A DNA stretch of 31,732 bases, taken from Planctomycetaceae bacterium UBA2671. Its GTDB lineage: Bacteria; Planctomycetota; Planctomycetia; Planctomycetales; Planctomycetaceae. How positions within the stretch are numbered: the stretch's first letter is position 1; each line of letters opens with the position of its first letter. Below, in pieces: positions 27,261 to 31,732 of this stretch. The DNA is taken from contig DEML01000022.1 of NCBI GenBank assembly GCA_002359185.1, positions 14,635 through 46,366 on the forward strand. Direction: 5' to 3'. A program made the position numbers and the translations under genes. A model generated the notes under the pieces. It did not search any database. It worked only from the letters and a program-made list of their open reading frames with translations, and was not told where the DNA came from.

Positions 27261-27424
27261 GTTTCGTAGGGTGCGTCCTGACGCACCCTGCAATGATTGC
27301 AGAACCAATTTACGATCAATTCCAGACGTTGTCAGAATGGCCCAGTTCATCAATGGAACCAACCGATCTGGTATGAAGAGGGGTTCAAAACTTCGGGTGA
27401 AAGGTGCGTCAGGACGCACCCTAC
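27261..27424 (+). repeat. Element B copy 1 with palindromic termini
   Basis: About 164 bp starting GTTTCGTAGGGTGCGTCC and ending GGTGCGTCAGGACGCACC then CTAC. Each terminus is itself a near-perfect palindrome (GGTGCGTCCTGACGCACC), and the two termini are inverted copies. The interior is shared with 28547-28712, for example CAGACGTTGTCAGAATGG, AGTTCATCAATGGAACCAAC and AAAACTTCGGGTGAAAGG. No protein is encoded. MITE-like. Confidence 0.8.
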
Positions 27425-27442
27425 TATTCCAACTATCGCTAT

Positions 27443-27531
27443 ATGTCGTGTACGTTCAGAGATCTGGAGCAGGCAAACTGCCTGCGGAATAGCGATTTGA
27501 GGGCGACATTTAAAGCTCGAAAGAGCACTAC
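27443..27531 (+). repeat. Intergenic repeat C, copy 2
   Basis: Same pattern as 4055-4142: TGTCGTGTACGTT at the left, GCAAACTGCCTGCG in the middle, GGGCGACATTTAAAGCTCG at the right. It lies directly after element B copy 1 and before the AT-rich lipoprotein gene. Confidence 0.75.
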
Positions 27532-27602
27532 TTAACTAATGGAAATCAATTGGAAGGCAGGCAAAGTGTCTGCCCTTCGAGACTTAGCATTTTCACGATC
27601 GT

Positions 27603-28478
27603 TCACAAACCTGTAACATCGCATGACCATATAATCCATTTGTCACCCATCTTGACATACCTTAAATGCCACATACCAACCTCTATTTTTTCACCTTCCT
27701 CTGCTCCAGGCAATGTTAGCTCAAAAAGGTACGGAGTTTTGGATACATCCGACATTTTCTCATATACCAGTATGCTTTTCTTCCCTATCTCTACTTGAAT
27801 TGATTCCCAGTCAGGTTCCTTCAATGTGTGGCCATGCATATCGATAAAGTCAGAACGACTCTGAATGAATGAAGCAACATCCTCCGCATTTTGCCCATAG
27901 CATTCAAATGAGCATTGCGCAAATTCTGAAGGGTAAAGTAATCTTGAAGACGCTTTTCCATTGTTGCTTTTTATTTTTGTAAACAATTCTTTGGACTTTT
28001 TGATAATGGTCCGCTTGTATACATTTCTTTCCTGAGCGTCTTCCGAAAGGTTGTCAAACTTCATCTCGGAGTTAGGCATAGGATTATCAAGAAATATTGT
28101 AGTAGACACACCGCTTTGACATTCTCTCTCCTCAACACTTAGGATTTCATCAAAAAGTCCACAAGTGATACCCAAAGCAATGTTTGTGTCTTCTTGTGTA
28201 GTTATTAACGTTTTGCATTTAGCAGGTCTGCCATCGAGCAGATGGTTGACAGGCTTGCTAAAAACACTATTCCACTTAAACACGATTGGATGACCATTGA
28301 ACTGGACTGTAACGGTTGAGTTGTTTCCAGGCCCAAGAATAGCTTTCTGATAAGTGCCGTCGAGCATTTTTATGTCGCCTACATGAGTTCCAACAGTAAT
28401 GTTGTATCTCATGATATTATCGTTACCTGCTTTCTCATCGTAACATCCCAGACAAGTAAATAAAATGAGCGTTAACAT
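27603..28478 (-). CDS. AT-rich lipoprotein of unknown function
   Basis: 291 residues from ATG 28478, chosen because GAGGGGGA stands four bases upstream. A short hydrophobic start (LTLILFTCLGC) gives a non-canonical lipobox. If translation instead began at GTG 28514, a KKCKR n-region would precede the same core and make a better signal peptide; the start is therefore open. No family is recognised. Visible features: several cysteines, a Lys-rich middle (YKRTIIKKSKELFTKIKS), a C-terminal region WESIQVEIGKKSILVYEKM and an ending MWHLRYVKMGDKWIIWSCD that resembles export-linked beta folds. Base use differs sharply from its neighbours: the 60 bases at 27961-28020 contain only 17 G/C. It is bracketed by two direct copies of element B, suggesting acquisition by transfer. 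Confidence 0.75.
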   Translation of the reverse strand: MLTLILFTCLGCYDEKAGNDNIMRYNITVGTHVGDIKMLDGTYQKAILGPGNNSTVTVQFNGHPIVFKWNSVFSKPVNHLLDGRPAKCKTLITTQEDTNIALGITCGLFDEILSVEERECQSGVSTTIFLDNPMPNSEMKFDNLSEDAQERNVYKRTIIKKSKELFTKIKSNNGKASSRLLYPSEFAQCSFECYGQNAEDVASFIQSRSDFIDMHGHTLKEPDWESIQVEIGKKSILVYEKMSDVSKTPYLFELTLPGAEEGEKIEVGMWHLRYVKMGDKWIIWSCDVTGL

Positions 28479-28546
28479 TATAATCCCCCTCTTACATTTT
28501 TTATAAATACACACTTTACCACCCAAATATCATATTGTTAGGACTA

Positions 28547-28712
28547 GTTTCGTAGGGTGAGTCCTGACGCACCTTGCCATGATTGCAGAGACCAGTCAGC
28601 AATCAATTTCAGACGTTGTCAGAATGGCTCAGTTCATCAATGGAACCAACCGATCTGGTAAGAAAACGAGTCTCAAAACTTCGGGTGAAAGGTGCGTCAG
28701 GACGCACCCTAC
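28547..28712 (+). repeat. Element B copy 2 with palindromic termini
   Basis: About 166 bp, same orientation as 27261-27424 and closely similar along the whole length. The left palindrome carries substitutions (GGTGAGTCCTGACGCACC), and the right one is intact. It lies upstream of the AT-rich lipoprotein gene, so the gene sits between two direct copies. Confidence 0.8.
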
Positions 28713-28893
28713 TTAACTGCACAAGCAGTTGCCTCGAAATACCCAGGTCACCTGTGAATGTCCCAAGGTAGTAATTATAGACAGGTGTATTTGTTTTGCT
28801 GTATCCATTCAACATGAAATATCTTTAACATGAGAATTCAATCAAGAAATCAGTAGGCAAGAATCACCTCACCAGCCATGGAGATTTGAATTC

Positions 28894-29583
28894 GTGATCC
28901 AGTCCCTTTTGAGTATTACAATTCTGCTGCTGTTCAATCCTCTCACCGCTGGAGCAGCTGACAAACGCCTCATCATTCATGTGGATGATTACCACACTGT
29001 GGAAATGGGGCCGTTTTATACAGATCAGTGCAATCAGAATCAGGCTTTCGACAAACATTTAATCAGTTTGTCCTATTCAAGGCACCGGGATGATGTGTCC
29101 AGTTTTCAGCAGCGACAGCGTGAAATCCTTATCGAGCTTATTGAAAAATATGATCTGGATTCCCTGTACCAGGCACGTCTGGTGGTCGGGGACACAAAAG
29201 AATTTGATAAGAGGGTCTCGATTAGGAAATCCATACAACAAAGACTTCCGGAGATCGAATCCACATCGCAAACAAGTGCTCATGGACAGTTATCAGTAGA
29301 CTTGAGCATCGGAAATTCCGGCCAGTTTTTAGTGGATCAGATCATCAAACAAGTGCATCCCTTCGAAGATGCAACGTTATTAGCCGTTGCCAACCCGATG
29401 AAGTCAGGCCAGTTTAGAATTGATGAACAAGCATACGAGGCACGGGAAAACTTCATTATCGAACAAATGCTCAAATCTGACGATCAGGTCATGATTCTGA
29501 TCTGCGGCCGTGGTAGTGATTTCAGCGACAACATTCCCCAAGGTGTTGAATTGAAACGAATTGAAATCCCCGTTAAAGAATGA
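28894..29583 (+). CDS. Secreted protein of unknown function
   Basis: 229 residues from a GTG with GGAG about eleven bases upstream. An apparent signal peptide (SLLSITILLLFNPLTAGAA/D) is followed by a soluble domain: RLIIHVDDYHTVEMGPFYTD, a helical EILIELIEKYDLDSLYQARL, a predicted alpha/beta middle with DATLLAVANPMKSG, and a C-terminal strand QVMILICGRGSDFSDNIP. The last motif recalls hypothetical planctomycete proteins with a VMVCG-type strand before a D-x-S/T-D-N segment, but I cannot name a family. It stands alone between element B copy 2 and the repeat E hairpin. Periplasmic location is inferred from the signal peptide. Confidence 0.7.
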   Translation: MIQSLLSITILLLFNPLTAGAADKRLIIHVDDYHTVEMGPFYTDQCNQNQAFDKHLISLSYSRHRDDVSSFQQRQREILIELIEKYDLDSLYQARLVVGDTKEFDKRVSIRKSIQQRLPEIESTSQTSAHGQLSVDLSIGNSGQFLVDQIIKQVHPFEDATLLAVANPMKSGQFRIDEQAYEARENFIIEQMLKSDDQVMILICGRGSDFSDNIPQGVELKRIEIPVKE

Positions 29584-29620
29584 GTTAAGGAAGGTCGTTT
29601 GAATGTCAATATTTTGACGT

Positions 29621-29703
29621 GGGTGGCTGGGGTCGAAGCGGAGCGCAGCCCCCAGAACGTCGTTTACACTGGGGGCTCCACTTCGTTCTGACCCCAGCCA
29701 CCC
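29621..29703. repeat. Repeat E full hairpin (83 bp)
   Basis: GGGTGGCTGGGGTC (29621-29634) and GACCCCAGCCACCC (29690-29703) are perfect 14-base inverted termini. Inside them CAGCCCCCAG and CTGGGGGCTC extend the pairing. Half-copies occur at 14979-15013 and 31612-31646. It lies just upstream of the sterol-desaturase-like gene, and an open frame reads through it, giving a false N-terminal extension. Confidence 0.8.
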
Positions 29704-29735
29704 GCCGTCTTCACATCAAAGCGAGTAAACTTCCC

Positions 29736-30578
29736 ATGGAAGAGTTGGAACAATCCACAGAACTGATGATCCGGTTGGGTTGCTTCCTGGCGGTACTGAC
29801 GGGTATGGCGATTTGGGAAGTGTTGCTGCCGCGGCGTGTACTCAAAATCCGCAAACCCTGGCGATGGACCAGTAATCTTTCGCTGGTGGTTCTCAATAGC
29901 GTGCTGGCTCGACTCCTGATTCCGATCACTGCTGTTGCTGCGGCCTTATATGCGGAATCCAGTGGCTGGGGACTGATGCATCTGGTTGAGTGGCCGTGGT
30001 GGTTGGAAATTGTACTCGCTGTTCTTGCATTCGATCTGGCGATCTATTTGCAGCATGTCATGTTTCACGCGGTGCCATTGTTTTGGCGATTGCACATGGT
30101 GCATCATGCCGATCTGGATTTTGATGTCACCACCGGCTTACGATTTCACACGCTGGAAATCCTGCTCTCGGCTTTGATTAAGCTAGCCGTGGTCGTAGTG
30201 CTTGGTCCGCCGGTGATCGCAGTTGTGATCTTTGAAGTGCTCCTCAATGCCACGAGTATGTTCAATCACAGCAATATCAGGATGCCCCTGGGGCTTGACC
30301 GGCTGCTGCGCTGGTTTGTGGTCACTCCCGACATGCACCGTGTGCATCACTCCGTCATCCATCGGGAAACCAACAGCAACTTTGGATTCAATTTGCCCTG
30401 GTGGGATTATCTGATGGGCACCTACCGACCACAGCCACAGGCCGGCCACGAACAGATGCAGATTGGATTGACATCGTTCACAGAAGAAAATCAAGTCGAT
30501 CGACTCCCGGGCATGCTGCTGCTACCGTTTAGCCGTAACAAACCCGCATCAATGATTGAAGATGCTGATGAGAATTGA
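29736..30578 (+). CDS. Sterol desaturase / fatty acid hydroxylase family membrane protein
   Basis: 280 residues from ATG 29736; the upstream frame is the repeat E hairpin and is rejected. Several membrane helices are seen (LGCFLAVLTGMAIWEVLL; LVVLNSVLARLLIPITAVAAALY; IVLAVLAFDLAIYLQHVMF; LLSALIKLAVVVVLGPPVIAVVIF). The di-iron histidine set is complete: H107-x3-H111, H120-x2-H123-H124, an FNHSN histidine and H201-x2-H204-H205, with the family's NFGFNLPWWDYLMGTY near the end. Such enzymes use di-iron and O2 to hydroxylate or desaturate lipids (sterols, carotenoids, sphingoid or ether lipids). The substrate cannot be given. No lipid pathway gene is adjacent. Confidence 0.92.
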   Translation: MEELEQSTELMIRLGCFLAVLTGMAIWEVLLPRRVLKIRKPWRWTSNLSLVVLNSVLARLLIPITAVAAALYAESSGWGLMHLVEWPWWLEIVLAVLAFDLAIYLQHVMFHAVPLFWRLHMVHHADLDFDVTTGLRFHTLEILLSALIKLAVVVVLGPPVIAVVIFEVLLNATSMFNHSNIRMPLGLDRLLRWFVVTPDMHRVHHSVIHRETNSNFGFNLPWWDYLMGTYRPQPQAGHEQMQIGLTSFTEENQVDRLPGMLLLPFSRNKPASMIEDADEN

Positions 30579-30692
30579 ACAGGACCAATGAGTGCGTCGC
30601 GAGGAATCTTTCTCTCTGCTGGACGTTGTTGCAACGATTTGAATATGCTTGTGTAAGTCCATTTGCTCTTCAGGCTCCGAAAAGGTGAGAAC

Positions 30693-31565
30693 ATGATTTC
30701 GAAAATCAGCCGTCGTTCGTTTATTCAGCAATCTGCAATTGCAGCTCTTGGTTCGGGGCTCTTCACTTCTGCATCCTCAGCCGCATCGAATGTCAGTCAG
30801 ATGCGATTCGGGCTTGTCACCTACCTGTGGGGTCAGGACATGGACCTGTCAACATTGTTGACGACATGTGAGAAAGCGGGCATTGGCGGCGTCGAGCTTC
30901 GTACGCAGCACAAACATGCCGTCGAACCTGAACTGTCTTCTCATGAACGTAACGAAGTAAAAAAACGCTTTGCAGATAGCCCCGTGACATTAGTCGGTTA
31001 CGGTTCGAATGCTCAGTTTCATGAATCTGATCCGGCAAAAGTGAAAGCCAATATCGAACTGACCAAAAAATATATTCACCTGATGCACGATTGCGGAGGC
31101 AGTGGTGTCAAAGTGAAACCCAATGGATTTTCGCCGGATGTCTCCCGTGAGAAAACGATTGAACAGATTGGCAGGTCACTCAATCTCGTTGCACAATATG
31201 CAGCCGACTACGGACAGCAGATACGAGTAGAAGCCCATGGCCGAGGCACACAGGAACTCGATGTCATGAAAGCCATTTTTGAGGTTGCTGATCACAAAAA
31301 TGCAACACTGTGCTGGAACTGCAACTCGGTCGATACCAACGGACAGGGGCTGGAGCACAACTTCAATCTGGTCAAGAATCGCCTTGGTGCAACCGTGCAT
31401 GTGCATGAACTGGGAACTGGCAGTTATCCGTACCAGGAGTTCATCAATCTGCTCAAAGGCATCGACTATCAAGGCTGGATTCTCCTCGAAGCCGGTGGCA
31501 ATCCCGATGACAAAGTCGCCGCTCTTTTTGAACAACACACCCTGTTCAAAAAGCTGCTTCGCTAA
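30693..31565 (+). CDS. Exported sugar phosphate isomerase/epimerase-like TIM-barrel protein
   Basis: 290 residues from ATG 30693, preceded by AAAGGTGAGA; ten codons of open frame upstream are not needed. A twin-arginine-like signal (SRRSFIQQSAIAALGSGLFTSASSAA) leads into an AP-endonuclease-2/xylose-isomerase-like barrel: MRFGLVTYLWGQDMDLSTLL, GIGGVELRTQHKH, GSGVKVKPNGF, IRVEAHGRGT, TLCWNCNSVDTNGQG, ATVHVHELG and GWILLEAGG. The His, Glu and Asp pattern fits a divalent-metal site. Family members isomerise or epimerise sugars. Planctomycetes have many exported paralogs, often with Gfo/Idh/MocA and DUF1080 proteins, both also in this window. Confidence 0.9.
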   Translation: MISKISRRSFIQQSAIAALGSGLFTSASSAASNVSQMRFGLVTYLWGQDMDLSTLLTTCEKAGIGGVELRTQHKHAVEPELSSHERNEVKKRFADSPVTLVGYGSNAQFHESDPAKVKANIELTKKYIHLMHDCGGSGVKVKPNGFSPDVSREKTIEQIGRSLNLVAQYAADYGQQIRVEAHGRGTQELDVMKAIFEVADHKNATLCWNCNSVDTNGQGLEHNFNLVKNRLGATVHVHELGTGSYPYQEFINLLKGIDYQGWILLEAGGNPDDKVAALFEQHTLFKKLLR

Positions 31566-31611
31566 CATCGAATAAAAAGCAATCGCGCGAGTGATCCCAA
31601 TTGATGTCACT

Positions 31612-31646
31612 GGGTGGCTGGGGTCGTAGCGCAGCGAAGCCCCCAG
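31612..31646 (+). repeat. Repeat E half-copy
   Basis: Identical in its core to 14979-15013 (GGGTGGCTGGGGTCGTAGC ... GAAGCCCCCAG). It lies 46 bases after the isomerase stop. The remaining bases to the window end hold no supported gene. Confidence 0.75.
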
Positions 31647-31732
31647 AACGATGGCGAGGGAGATTCTTTCGAATTAGCATATCCGTAGGCAGTACTTGTT
31701 AAGCCAGATGTAACCGTTCACACCCTGGAATC

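Noticed and set aside
27266..27289. GGGTGCGTC/GACGCACCC palindrome as a transcription terminator
   Set aside because: The loop is only two bases, no T-run follows, and the same palindrome recurs at both ends of both element B copies, so it is better read as an element terminus.
29619..29735. N-terminal extension of the sterol-desaturase-family protein
   Set aside because: It is translated from the repeat E hairpin; the family begins after ATG 29736.

Overview
The window looks like chromosomal DNA of a planctomycete (PVC superphylum). Evidence: a prepilin-like DUF1559 gene next to a small carboxypeptidase-regulatory-like lipoprotein, a single-chain tandem UvrA of 2127 residues, secreted Gfo/Idh/MocA, DUF1080 and sugar-isomerase proteins, an H4MPT/methanofuran-type C1 gene (mfnB-like), a stand-alone Clp_N protein, and many short intergenic repeats of the kind that fill planctomycete genomes. 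Genus cannot be fixed from the sequence alone. No rRNA, tRNA, CRISPR array, transposase or phage gene was seen.

Layout. 1-1358: hairpin repeat and a minus-strand exported oxidoreductase. 1490-5473: plus-strand SPFH protein with a C-terminal zinc ribbon, a membrane STAS protein, and an orphan GspE/PilB-type ATPase, separated by repeat-rich gaps. 5820-7279: minus-strand DUF1559 protein followed by a lipoprotein. 7695-8293: minus-strand hicA-hicB pair bracketed by two direct copies of a 36-base repeat. 8534-14917: tandem uvrA with a recognisable promoter. 14918-15663: a gap made largely of different repeat types. 15664-19071: a nucleotide-sugar 4-epimerase and a Wzz/BY-kinase, suggesting exopolysaccharide synthesis. 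19474-21183: an autotransporter-type beta-barrel protein behind an AT-rich leader with two perfect inverted repeats. 21314-23944: minus-strand DUF1080 protein and typA/bipA, each with a clear hairpin terminator on its downstream side. 24223-27260: plus-strand mfnB-like, Clp_N and B12/radical-SAM (DUF4080-like) genes. 27261-28712: an AT-rich lipoprotein gene bracketed by two direct copies of a 165-bp element. 28894-31565: an unknown secreted protein, a sterol-desaturase-family membrane enzyme and an exported sugar isomerase-like protein.

The genes mostly stand as single units or pairs rather than long operons. Functional themes are DNA repair (UvrA), envelope and extracellular polymers (epimerase, BY-kinase, barrel protein, desaturase), handling of sugars outside the cytoplasm (oxidoreductase, DUF1080, isomerase) and stress (TypA, Clp_N, HicAB). 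The most unusual signal is the layered set of intergenic repeats: at least five families have two or more copies here, two families bracket mobile-looking genes, and several copies run into open reading frames and create false upstream starts.
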